Below, in pieces: positions 54,365 through 61,510 of a stretch of DNA of 64,000 bases (within the stretch, counting starts at the first letter, position 1; every line of letters begins with the position of its first letter). A program made the position numbers and the translations under genes. The notes below the pieces were generated by a model. It worked only from the letters and a program-made list of their open reading frames with translations. It was not told the origin of the DNA and did no database searches. Source of the DNA: Eggerthellaceae bacterium (GTDB lineage Bacteria; Actinomycetota; Coriobacteriia; Coriobacteriales; Eggerthellaceae); the NCBI GenBank assembly GCA_910575165.1, contig CAJTDS010000002.1, positions 186,001 to 250,000 of the forward strand. The letters are read 5' to 3'.

Positions 54365-54514
54365 ACCTTTTCGCCGCCTGGCTGCTTTCTCAATTGTGCC
54401 GTGTAGGCGCAGCTCATTCTCTCGTTGGCGGCGTCTGGTCGCTTTTCCTGTTGCTTCTGCATGAATATTGCCCCGATGGGCGGGTGCGTCCCTCGGCGCG
54501 CTGTGCTCGTTTGC

Positions 54515-54520
54515 TATAGT
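54515..54520 (+). promoter_or_regulatory. -10 box (TTGCTATAGTGA) for lysC
   Basis: TATAGT about 250 bases before lysC; it would give a long leader that includes the family B element. Confidence 0.4.
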
Positions 54521-54597
54521 GAAGCGTGCTTGTGAGCAATTGCGCTGGGCGGATGCAGCTGGCTGTGGCTTGCCGCGGCTCGACAGAGGGTGCATGG

Positions 54598-54651
54598 ACG
54601 CATAAGAGGCAGGTTCCGCATAATTTCCTGCAGAACCCCTTCCTCGTGCAC
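54598..54651. repeat. degenerate palindrome, family B copy 2
   Basis: Shares ATTTCCTGCAGAACCCC and CTCGTGCAC with the palindrome at 45184, same length (54 nt), but the left arm pairs poorly. Within the lysC leader. Confidence 0.6.
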
Positions 54652-54771
54652 TCCTCGAGGGTCGTGCGCTGGGCGGATGCAGCTGTCGGCTGCGGCTGTC
54701 GGCTGCTGCTATCGGCTGCTGCTGTCGGCTGCAGGCTCGCGCGATTTCGGCATGACTAGAGGAAGAAGGCT

Positions 54772-56049
54772 ATGGCGCTCATTGTTGCGAAGTTCGGGGG
54801 CACCTCCGTTGCCTCACCCGAGCGCATCCAGATGGTGGCGAAGCGGCTGATCGCGAAGCGGCAGGCGGGCCATCAGGTGGTGGCGGTGGTGTCCGCCATG
54901 GGCAAGACCACCGACGAGTTGGTGGGCTTGGCGGCCGCCCTCAACGACAACCCTCCCGCCCGCGAGATGGACCGGCTGCTGTCCACCGGCGAGCAGGTGT
55001 CCATGACGCTTCTGGCCATGGCCATCGAGGCCCGCGGCTACAAGGCCATGAGCTTCACCGGTCGCCAAGCGGGCATCGAGACCGACGGCACCCACGCCAA
55101 GGCCAAGATCGTCAAGGTGCACAACGAGCGCATCATGGACGCGCTTGGCCGGGGCTACATCCCCGTGGTGGCCGGCTTCCAGGGCATCGACGCCAACGGC
55201 GACATCACCACGTTGGGCCGCGGAGGTTCCGACACCACGGCGGTGGCGGTGGCCTGGGGCATCGGGGCGGACGTGTGCGAGATCTACTCCGACGTGGACG
55301 GCGTGTACTCGGCCGACCCGCGCGTAGCCCCGCGCGCCCGCAAGCTCTCCCAGGTGTCCTACGACGACATGTTGGAGCTTTCCGGCGCCGGAGCAGGCGT
55401 TTTGCAGATGCGCGCCGTGGAGTTCGCGCGCAAATGGTCCGTGGTCATTCATTCGCGCTCGGCGTTCTCCGACGCCGAAGGCACCTACATCAAGGAGGAT
55501 CTTGACATGGAGGAAGCCGTCATCACCGGCATCGCCCACGACACGTCCGAAATCAAGTTCACCGTCCGCGGCGTGCCCGACGTCACCGGCGTGGCGGCGA
55601 AGGTGTTCTCCACCCTGGCGGCCAACAACGTCAACGTGGACATGATCATCCAGAACACCTCGCAGGACGGCCTGGCCGACATCAGCTTCACCTGCCCCGG
55701 CGCCGACAAGCGCCGCGCCTGCGAGACCTTGGATCGCCTGCTTCCCCAGATAGCGGCCAAGGAATACCTGCTTGACGAGTCCATCGCGAAGGTGTCGCTG
55801 GTGGGCACGGGCATGAAGTCGTCGCCGGGCGTGGCCGCGCAGGCCTTCCAGACCCTGGGCGAGAACAAGATCAACATCATCGCCATCTCCACAAGCCCCA
55901 TCCGCCTGTCGGTGGTGGTCGACGGCGCCCAGGCAACTGCCGCCGTGCGCTGCCTGCATACCGCCTTCGGACTGGATAGCGACAGCGTGTTCGAGGAAAC
56001 CCAGCTCTCGGCCGAGGAGATTGCCGCCAAGATGAACAAGGGCCGCTAG
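54772..56049 (+). CDS. lysC: aspartate kinase
   Basis: 425 residues. The kinase begins with VAKFGGTSVASPERI (residues ~5-19), followed by LSTGEQVSMTLLAM (~67-80), GFQGID (~137-142), GRGGSDTTAVAVAW (~150-163) and EIYSDVDGVYSADPR (~170-184). Two ACT domains at the C-terminus (IKFTVRGVPDVTGVAAKVFS ~262-281; AKVSLVGTGMKSSPGVAAQA ~340-359) bind feedback inhibitors such as lysine or threonine. It phosphorylates aspartate, the first step to lysine, threonine, methionine and diaminopimelate. GAGGAAGAAGG precedes the ATG. asd follows after 159 bases. Confidence 0.96.
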   Translation: MALIVAKFGGTSVASPERIQMVAKRLIAKRQAGHQVVAVVSAMGKTTDELVGLAAALNDNPPAREMDRLLSTGEQVSMTLLAMAIEARGYKAMSFTGRQAGIETDGTHAKAKIVKVHNERIMDALGRGYIPVVAGFQGIDANGDITTLGRGGSDTTAVAVAWGIGADVCEIYSDVDGVYSADPRVAPRARKLSQVSYDDMLELSGAGAGVLQMRAVEFARKWSVVIHSRSAFSDAEGTYIKEDLDMEEAVITGIAHDTSEIKFTVRGVPDVTGVAAKVFSTLAANNVNVDMIIQNTSQDGLADISFTCPGADKRRACETLDRLLPQIAAKEYLLDESIAKVSLVGTGMKSSPGVAAQAFQTLGENKINIIAISTSPIRLSVVVDGAQATAAVRCLHTAFGLDSDSVFEETQLSAEEIAAKMNKGR

Positions 56050-56208
56050 GCGGCTGGTCGCTGCCTGCCCGCTGCGGGTGCCTCGGTCGTGCGCGGCCAT
56101 CGGATCCGCCCGCCCGTCCATCCGCCCGTGCCCGCCCGTTTCGCCCGCCCGACTCCGCCCTCCGCGCCTCGCGTTCGTGCGCCCGCCCGTTTCGAAAGGA
56201 AGCATCCC

Positions 56209-57258
56209 ATGACTTGGAACAAGCCTATGCCCGCCAACCCCGTTGTCGCCGTCTGCGGAGCCACCGGCGCCGTGGGTCGGGAGTTTCTGCAGGTGCTGCA
56301 CGACGTGAATTTCCCTGCCTCCGAGGTGCGCGCCCTGGCTTCGGCCCGCAGCGCCGGCAAGACGCTTCCCTTCGAGGGGTGCGGCCAGGTTCCCGCAGGC
56401 GACCTGGTAGTGCAGGAGATGACGCCCGAGAGCTTCCAGGGCGTTGACATCGCGCTCTTCTCCGCGGGGGCCGGCGTGTCGAAGGCCATGCGCCAGGCCG
56501 TGGTGGACGCCGGCGCGGTCATGATCGACAACTCCAGCGCCTTCCGCATGGACGAGGACGTGCCGCTGGTGGTGCCCGAAGTGAACCCGGGCGACGTGGC
56601 GTGGCATTCCGGCGTCATCGCCAACCCCAACTGCTCCACCATCCAGATGGTGGTGGCCCTAAAGCCGCTCTACGATATCTCGCCCATCAAGCGCGTGGTG
56701 GTGGCCACCTACCAGGCCGCGTCCGGCGCCGGAGCCCCCGCCATGGCCGAGCTCTACGACCAGACCCGCGAGTTTCTGGGCGGCACTCCCGAGGACGAGC
56801 TGACCGTGAGCGCCTTCGCGCACCGCATCGCCTTCAACTGCATCCCCCACATCGACGTATTCATGGACGACGGCTCCACCAAGGAGGAATGGAAGATGGT
56901 GGTGGAGACCAAGAAGATCATGGGCGACTCGAACATCCAGGTGAGCGCCACCTGCGTGCGCGTGCCCGTGCTGCGCTGCCACGGCGAGGCCATCAACGTG
57001 GAGTTCGAAGGCGAGGTGTCGGTGGAGGCGGCCCGTGCGGCGCTGGAGGCGGCCCCCGGCGTCACGCTCATGGACGACCCCGAGGCCAAGAGCTACCCCA
57101 TGCCCGGCCTTCTGGCCGGCACCGACGGCTCCTACGTGGGTCGTTTGCGCAAGGACCCCACCGTGCCCCACGGCCTGGCCTTCTGGAACGTAGCCGACCA
57201 GATTCGCAAAGGAGCGGCCCTGAACGCCGTCCAAATAGCCCAGCTGCTGCTGCCGTAA
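56209..57258 (+). CDS. asd: aspartate-semialdehyde dehydrogenase
   Basis: 349 residues from ATG 56209 (MTWNKPMPAN), with GAAAGGAAG upstream; the frame is open 40 residues further without one. NADP fold VAVCGATGAVGREFLQVL (~residues 13-30), active-site Cys142 in IANPNCSTIQM, and the substrate-binding His in HGEAINVEFEGE (~258). It reduces aspartyl phosphate to the semialdehyde, after LysC. The length and motifs are normal for the bacterial enzyme. The neighbouring lysC fixes its pathway. Confidence 0.96.
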   Translation: MTWNKPMPANPVVAVCGATGAVGREFLQVLHDVNFPASEVRALASARSAGKTLPFEGCGQVPAGDLVVQEMTPESFQGVDIALFSAGAGVSKAMRQAVVDAGAVMIDNSSAFRMDEDVPLVVPEVNPGDVAWHSGVIANPNCSTIQMVVALKPLYDISPIKRVVVATYQAASGAGAPAMAELYDQTREFLGGTPEDELTVSAFAHRIAFNCIPHIDVFMDDGSTKEEWKMVVETKKIMGDSNIQVSATCVRVPVLRCHGEAINVEFEGEVSVEAARAALEAAPGVTLMDDPEAKSYPMPGLLAGTDGSYVGRLRKDPTVPHGLAFWNVADQIRKGAALNAVQIAQLLLP

Positions 57259-57292
57259 AGAGGCGCTGCGGCGAGCCTGTCGCCTCTGGCCC

Positions 57293-58174
57293 TTACAGCT
57301 CCACCAGGTCGTAGTCTCGGGTGCCGTAGCCTAGGCGGGCGGCGTCCTCGATGATCTTGGTGCCGTGACGGGAGTTCACGCGCTCCAGGAAGTGGTCTCG
57401 GCCGGGGTCGTTGGAGTTCACGACGGCGTCGATGCAAGCCTGGTCGATGGCCACCGGGTCAAGGCTCGCGAAGATGCCGATGTCGCTCATGCAGGGGTCC
57501 TCGGCCACGGCGCAGCAGTCGCAGTCCACCGACAGGTTGCAGGCGATGCTTATGTAGGCAAGGTTGCTCCCGAAGTGGTTCACCACTGTTTCGGCGGCCT
57601 CGGCCATGGCTTCCAGGAAGTCGTCCTGCTCGGCCACCTTGTCCCAGCATTCGCTCTGCTCGGCAGTGGCGCCGCCGCTGTGGATGTAGGCCTTGCCTGC
57701 GCTGGAGGCGCACCCGATGGACAGCTGCTTGAGCGCACCGCCGAACCCGCCCATGGGATGCCCTTTGAAGTGCGAGACCACCAGCATGCTGGCGTAGTCG
57801 GCCACGTGCGCGCCCACGTAGTTGCGCTTCAGCACGCGCCCGTTCTCGATGGGAAGCACCAGGTCGGGACCGTCGGCGTCCATGATGTCCACGCTGAACA
57901 GCTCCGTCCAGCCGTGCTCGGCCATCAGGCGCTCGTGCTTGCAGGTGTCGTTGCGCTCGCCCTCGTAGGCGGTGTTGCACTCCACCACGGTGCCGCCCAC
58001 CTGGTCAATCATGGGCTTCAGGAACTCCGGGCGCAGGTAGTTCTGGTTGCCCTTCTCGCCGGAATGAACCTTTACGGCCACGGGTCCGGGCAGCTGCACG
58101 CCCAGGGCCTCGTACAGGCGCACGACGTTTTCCGGGCTGATTTCACGGGTGAAGTACACGATAGGCTTCGCCAT
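57293..58174 (-). CDS. DUF362 domain protein
   Basis: 293 residues. ATG 58174 follows GAAAGGAAG. DUF362 landmarks are VAVKVHSGEKGNQNYLRPEF (~residues 32-51), NTAYEGERND (~67-76), VSHFKGHPMGGFGGALKQLS (~133-152) and GIFASLDPVAIDQACIDAV (~233-251). The family is often fused to ferredoxin domains, but this one has no Cys clusters of the ferredoxin type, though CDCC and several single Cys occur near residue 219-222. The function is unknown in general; members occur with Fe-S and radical enzymes. It converges with asd and stands alone. Confidence 0.85.
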   Translation of the reverse strand: MAKPIVYFTREISPENVVRLYEALGVQLPGPVAVKVHSGEKGNQNYLRPEFLKPMIDQVGGTVVECNTAYEGERNDTCKHERLMAEHGWTELFSVDIMDADGPDLVLPIENGRVLKRNYVGAHVADYASMLVVSHFKGHPMGGFGGALKQLSIGCASSAGKAYIHSGGATAEQSECWDKVAEQDDFLEAMAEAAETVVNHFGSNLAYISIACNLSVDCDCCAVAEDPCMSDIGIFASLDPVAIDQACIDAVVNSNDPGRDHFLERVNSRHGTKIIEDAARLGYGTRDYDLVEL

Positions 58175-58562
58175 GGGGCTTCCTTTCGGGTAAGGGCGGG
58201 GGACCGTAGACGCAGCCGAAACTGCCGGTAGGGCACCTGCCTGACTGTTATGCCCAGCATAGCGCCTCGACTGCGCTTGATGTCAATCGCAATCGCCGGT
58301 TCGTGGGCAAACTTTCACAGGGAGACTGTGAGATTGGTTAGGCTGGGCAGTGCGGCAGGGAGGAACGGCTGGGCGTCCAAGGGACTGGTTGTGTGGCGCT
58401 GCGCTGCCGAAACGGCCGTTGGTTCGGCCCATGGGTCGTAAAGCTATGACACCGTGTCATATACATTTGCGCTGGGATGTGGCATACTGGCCTTCGTCTG
58501 GAGACAGGGCGCTCACGGTTGGGCGCGGGTCGTTTGGGGAAGGCGCTGTCCGAGGGGGTCGG
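58175..58562. other. intergenic region with NrfD-gene promoter
   Basis: 388 bases between divergent genes. The palindrome at 58445-58461 and a CATACT box (58487-58492) are the only clear signals. Confidence 0.6.
58445..58461. promoter_or_regulatory. perfect 17-bp palindrome TATGACACCGTGTCATA (operator)
   Basis: Perfect dyad centred on C58453, about 100 bases before the NrfD-type gene start and about 27 bases ahead of a CATACT box. Its half-site TATGACA recurs in both orientations at 61264-61325, before the molybdoenzyme. The GntR-type gene between them is the likely regulator. Confidence 0.7.
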
Positions 58563-59612
58563 ATGCTGGGGGAGCTTTCGGTGCTCTACCTGTTCCTTGG
58601 GGGGACGGGTGCGGGTTGCTTGGCCGTATGCAGCTTGGCCGACTTGCTGTGGCTGCGCGAGCCCTTCGGCCGGGCTTCGTGCGAGGATGGTGCGGCGTCC
58701 GTGCCCGAGCGACGGGTTCTGGCCTTGGGGTTTCTGTCCGGAACGGCGCTGGTGGTGTTCGGCGTACTGTGCCTGCTGCTTGACCTGGGGAAGGGCGACC
58801 GTGCGTTGGAGATGCTGTTCTCCGGTACGTTCAACCTAATGACTGCCGGCGTGTACGGGCTGTGCCTGACGGTGGCGCTTGCCCTGGCGGCCACGGCGGT
58901 GCGCTGGCTGTACGTGCCGACGGTTGCTACCCTGGTTGTTCGCGCGGTGGAAGTGACCTTGGTTCCCGCTGCCCTGTTCGTAATGGCCTACACGGGCTTC
59001 CTGTTGCAGATGCTGGGCGGCTTCGCGCTGTGGAAGAGCCCGTTGCTGCCGGCGCTGTTCGTGCTGTCGTCGGCGTCGTGCGGCATGGCGACGGTGTCGC
59101 TTGCCTGCCTGTTCGTCCGCCGCAGCGCTGGAGTGCAGCGGCTGGGGCGGGTGCTAGCCGCCGCCGACGGCATCGCGATCGTTCTGGAAGCGGCCGCGGC
59201 CGGGGCCTTCCTGGCGTTGGCGGGCGGTTCGGGCCATGGGGCCACCCAGGCGGCCTGCGCCAACCTTGTTTCCGGCGAGCAGGCGCTTCTGTGGTGGGGC
59301 GGCTTTGCGCTCTGCGGCATGGCGGCGCCGCTTGCGCTTGAGGCCGCGGGCGCCGTCGGTCGTTTGAGGGCGGCTTGCCATCGTCGGCCGGCCCCGGTGT
59401 CGTCCTCGCCCGCGCCGTCGCCGCCCGCCAGGGGCCGTACTGCAACGGCTGCTTTTGACGAAGTCGTCGCGGGCTTGTCTCCTGCGCTGGTGGCGGCTGC
59501 GGTGTTGGTGCTGGTAGGAGGCGTGTGCCTACGGTTCGCGGTGACCGGCGCCGCCGAGCAGCCGTCGCTGGAATTGCAGGACGCCACCCTGTCCCAGGGG
59601 CTTTCCTTATGA
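58563..59612 (+). CDS. NrfD/PsrC-type membrane subunit
   Basis: 349 residues from ATG 58563 (MLGELSVLY), with GAGGGGG upstream; the frame is open ~71 residues further without a ribosome site. Eight to ten membrane helices. NrfD marks are YLFLGGTGAGCL (~residues 9-20), VMAYTGFLLQMLG (~140-152) and FALWKSPLLPALFVLSSASCG (~153-173). Such proteins take electrons from menaquinol and pass them to a ferredoxin subunit of a molybdoenzyme. No ferredoxin gene is next to it here, but a molybdoenzyme starts 1.9 kb later. The stop overlaps the start region of the GntR gene (ATGA). Confidence 0.85.
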   Translation: MLGELSVLYLFLGGTGAGCLAVCSLADLLWLREPFGRASCEDGAASVPERRVLALGFLSGTALVVFGVLCLLLDLGKGDRALEMLFSGTFNLMTAGVYGLCLTVALALAATAVRWLYVPTVATLVVRAVEVTLVPAALFVMAYTGFLLQMLGGFALWKSPLLPALFVLSSASCGMATVSLACLFVRRSAGVQRLGRVLAAADGIAIVLEAAAAGAFLALAGGSGHGATQAACANLVSGEQALLWWGGFALCGMAAPLALEAAGAVGRLRAACHRRPAPVSSSPAPSPPARGRTATAAFDEVVAGLSPALVAAAVLVLVGGVCLRFAVTGAAEQPSLELQDATLSQGLSL

Positions 59613-59716
59613 GAGAATGGGGCATCGCAAAGGCAAGCAGCGGCACGGCGGCGAGCGAGGGGGCGGCTCGCGAGCGGCTGCTTCGGGTTTTCGGTGGGGA
59701 AGAGGAGCCGACGACT

Positions 59717-60244
59717 ATGAAGGCACGCAAAACGCGCACGGCGAAGGACCTGTTCGAGCTCGACTCGGAGAGCAGCGTGCCCATCTGGCTGCAGCTGAAG
59801 AACCGCTTCATCTACCTCATCACCTCGGGCTACTACCTGCCGGGCGACCAGCTGCCCACGGTGCGCGGCTTGGCGGCCGACGTGGAAATCAACTACAACA
59901 CCGTGAGCAAGGTGTACCAGAGCCTGGAGGAGGATGGCTTCATCCAATCGAAGCACCGCCAGGGGGCCTTCGTCTGCGACGTGAGCGAGAAGCCCGGCGT
60001 GTCCATCGCCGTTACCGTGGAGATCGTCACGGCGGAGTACCTGCAGCGCTGCCAGGAGCTGGGCATGACGCTGGAAGACATAGAAGCCCAGTTCGCGCAT
60101 AGCATCAGGAAAGAGAAGCTCAAGCGCCACAAGAACCAAGGAGCCGACCATGAGCAGAAGGAAGCAACCGGCCGCGGCCTCGTCGTCAAATTCCCCGGAG
60201 CCGAACCTGAGCCACAACGCCATGTCGGCGGAATCGGGGCGTAG
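59717..60244 (+). CDS. GntR-family regulator, YtrA-like
   Basis: 175 residues from ATG 59717 (MKARKTRTAKD), with GAGGAGCC upstream; an ATG at 59609, overlapping the NrfD stop, would add 36 residues. The winged helix is VPIWLQLKNRFIYLITSGYY, LPTVRGLAADVEINYNTVSKVY (recognition helix) and EDGFIQSKHRQGAFV. A short helical C-terminus follows (EYLQRCQELGMTLEDIEAQF), as in small YtrA-type repressors that lack a large ligand domain. It overlaps the slipin gene by 95 bases in another frame. It probably binds the TATGACA-type sites on either side. Confidence 0.85.
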   Translation: MKARKTRTAKDLFELDSESSVPIWLQLKNRFIYLITSGYYLPGDQLPTVRGLAADVEINYNTVSKVYQSLEEDGFIQSKHRQGAFVCDVSEKPGVSIAVTVEIVTAEYLQRCQELGMTLEDIEAQFAHSIRKEKLKRHKNQGADHEQKEATGRGLVVKFPGAEPEPQRHVGGIGA

Positions 60245-61127
60245 GAGAACCTCGCGCAACGGCGCCATCCTGTTCACCGTGGCTGTGTTTGCGGCGGCGG
60301 TGGCCGTGGTGCTGGCGCTGTTTGGCGTCATCGGGGGCCGTGTGGGGGTGACAGCCGTGGTAGTGGCGGCGCTTGCCGGCTGGCTGGCGGCGTCGTCGAT
60401 CCACGTGGTCATGGAGTGGGAGAAGGCCGTGGTCATGCGCTTCGGCAAGTTCAACCGCGTGGCGGGGCCGGGCATCGTGTTCACCTGGCCGCTTGTGGAG
60501 TTCTACACTCTGCGGGTGGACCAGCGCGTCATCGCCACCTACTTCGGCGCCGAGGAAACCCTCACCAGCGATTTGGTGCCCATCAACGTGGACGCGGTGA
60601 TCTTCTGGATGGTGTTCTCGGCGAAGAAGGCCACCATGGAGGTGGAGGACTACGCGAGCGCTGTGTCGTGGATGTCCCAGGCCATGCTGCGAAAGGCTAT
60701 CGGGCGGGCGTCGCTTTCGGAAGTGGCCACGCGCCGCGACCAGCTGGACGCCGAGCTGAAGGACGTGCTCGAGGGCAAGCTTGCGGAATGGGGCATCACC
60801 GTCATCGACGTGGAGGTACGCGACATCGTGGTTCCCAAGGAGCTGCAGAGTGCCATGGCGGCCGAGGCCATAGCTGCCCGCGAGCGCAACGCGCGCATGA
60901 TCCTGGCCGAGGCCGAGGGCGACATCTCCGCCATGCTCAAGGACGCCTCCGCCAACTACGAGGGCGATGCCGAGGCCATGCGCTTGCGCACCATGCACTT
61001 GGCCTACGAGTCGGTGAAGCACTCCGGCGGCACCCTGGTCATCCCCAGCGCATTCAGCGAAGGGTTCACCGAAGGCCCCGACGGCGCCGACAAGGTTGCC
61101 CGCGCAGTGCAGCAGGCGGCTCGGTAG
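60150..61127 (+). CDS. slipin-like SPFH-domain membrane protein
   Basis: 325 residues. ATG 60150 follows CAAGGAGCC; the first 32 codons overlap the end of the GntR gene in another frame. One or two N-terminal helices (~residues 38-85) precede an SPFH core with EWEKAVVMRFGKFNRVAGPGI, FVDQ-like RVDQRVIAT, DAVIFWMVFSAKKA and the slipin marks DVEVRDIVVPKELQSAMAAEA (two stretches shown are within ~88-235). The C-terminal part is a charged helix (coiled coil). These proteins form membrane-scaffold oligomers. Its role beside respiratory genes is unknown. The terminator at 61183 follows it. Confidence 0.9.
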   Translation: MSRRKQPAAASSSNSPEPNLSHNAMSAESGRRRTSRNGAILFTVAVFAAAVAVVLALFGVIGGRVGVTAVVVAALAGWLAASSIHVVMEWEKAVVMRFGKFNRVAGPGIVFTWPLVEFYTLRVDQRVIATYFGAEETLTSDLVPINVDAVIFWMVFSAKKATMEVEDYASAVSWMSQAMLRKAIGRASLSEVATRRDQLDAELKDVLEGKLAEWGITVIDVEVRDIVVPKELQSAMAAEAIAARERNARMILAEAEGDISAMLKDASANYEGDAEAMRLRTMHLAYESVKHSGGTLVIPSAFSEGFTEGPDGADKVARAVQQAAR

Positions 61128-61182
61128 CGGCCCGATGCGCTCGATACCACGGCGGCGAGCGGTGCTCGCTGTCGGGTAGACG

Positions 61183-61216
61183 GAAAGCCCTTCGGCGGTT
61201 GATTGAAGGGCTTTTT
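61183..61216 (+). terminator. Rho-independent terminator after the slipin gene
   Basis: AAAGCCCTTC (61184-61193) pairs with GAAGGGCTTT (61205-61214), 11-nt loop, then TT. It ends the NrfD-GntR-slipin unit, so the molybdoenzyme has its own promoter. Confidence 0.85.
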
Positions 61217-61263
61217 CGGTGCGTCCGATTATGTTTCTACTGGTAAACTAAAAAAATCCCCAT

Positions 61264-61325
61264 TGTCATAGATTGTCATAGAATTTGTCTTGACGGCGCC
61301 TACGTGCGTATGACAGACTGTGACA
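61264..61325. promoter_or_regulatory. cluster of TGTCATA / TATGACA sites before the molybdoenzyme
   Basis: TGTCATA at 61264-61270 and 61274-61280 (10 bases apart), TATGACA at 61309-61315 and TGTGACA at 61319-61325. Together they form mirrored pairs around a TTGACG. They match the half-sites of the palindrome at 58445, so one regulator, probably the GntR protein encoded between, may bind both regions. Confidence 0.65.
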
Positions 61326-61510
61326 AGATAGAATCCGGCCGATTCTCAAACATCAGGTTCGGCGAACGCGCATCGGAGAGGGGGACGCCTCGGCTGTCCG
61401 GGATGCGCCGCCACGGAGGGGACGAGGGGCCAGGCCTGCGGCTTTGGTTCATGCTTGCCAGGGGTTGTTCGCTTACTCCCTCCGTCATCAAAGGAAGAAG
61501 GGGGCATTGC

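Larger units (their letters stand above)
54365..54771. other. intergenic region before lysC
   Basis: 407 bases. It contains the lysC -10 candidate, the degenerate family B copy 2, and tandem CTGTCGGCTG units (54685-54735). No lysine riboswitch structure was recognised. No gene is supported. Confidence 0.6.
61128..61510. other. intergenic region with terminator and molybdoenzyme control sites
   Basis: 383 bases. Terminator at 61183-61216, then an AT-rich stretch with TGTCATA/TATGACA sites, then about 185 bases to the molybdoenzyme start. No gene is supported. Confidence 0.7.

Noticed and set aside
52376-54595. 739-residue minus-strand open frame
   Set aside because: Antisense to two MFS genes; Gln/His/Arg-rich shadow without domain signals.
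54365-54771. Lysine riboswitch before lysC
   Set aside because: The leader is long, but I could not find the conserved lysine-aptamer core; the visible structure is the family B hairpin and simple repeats.
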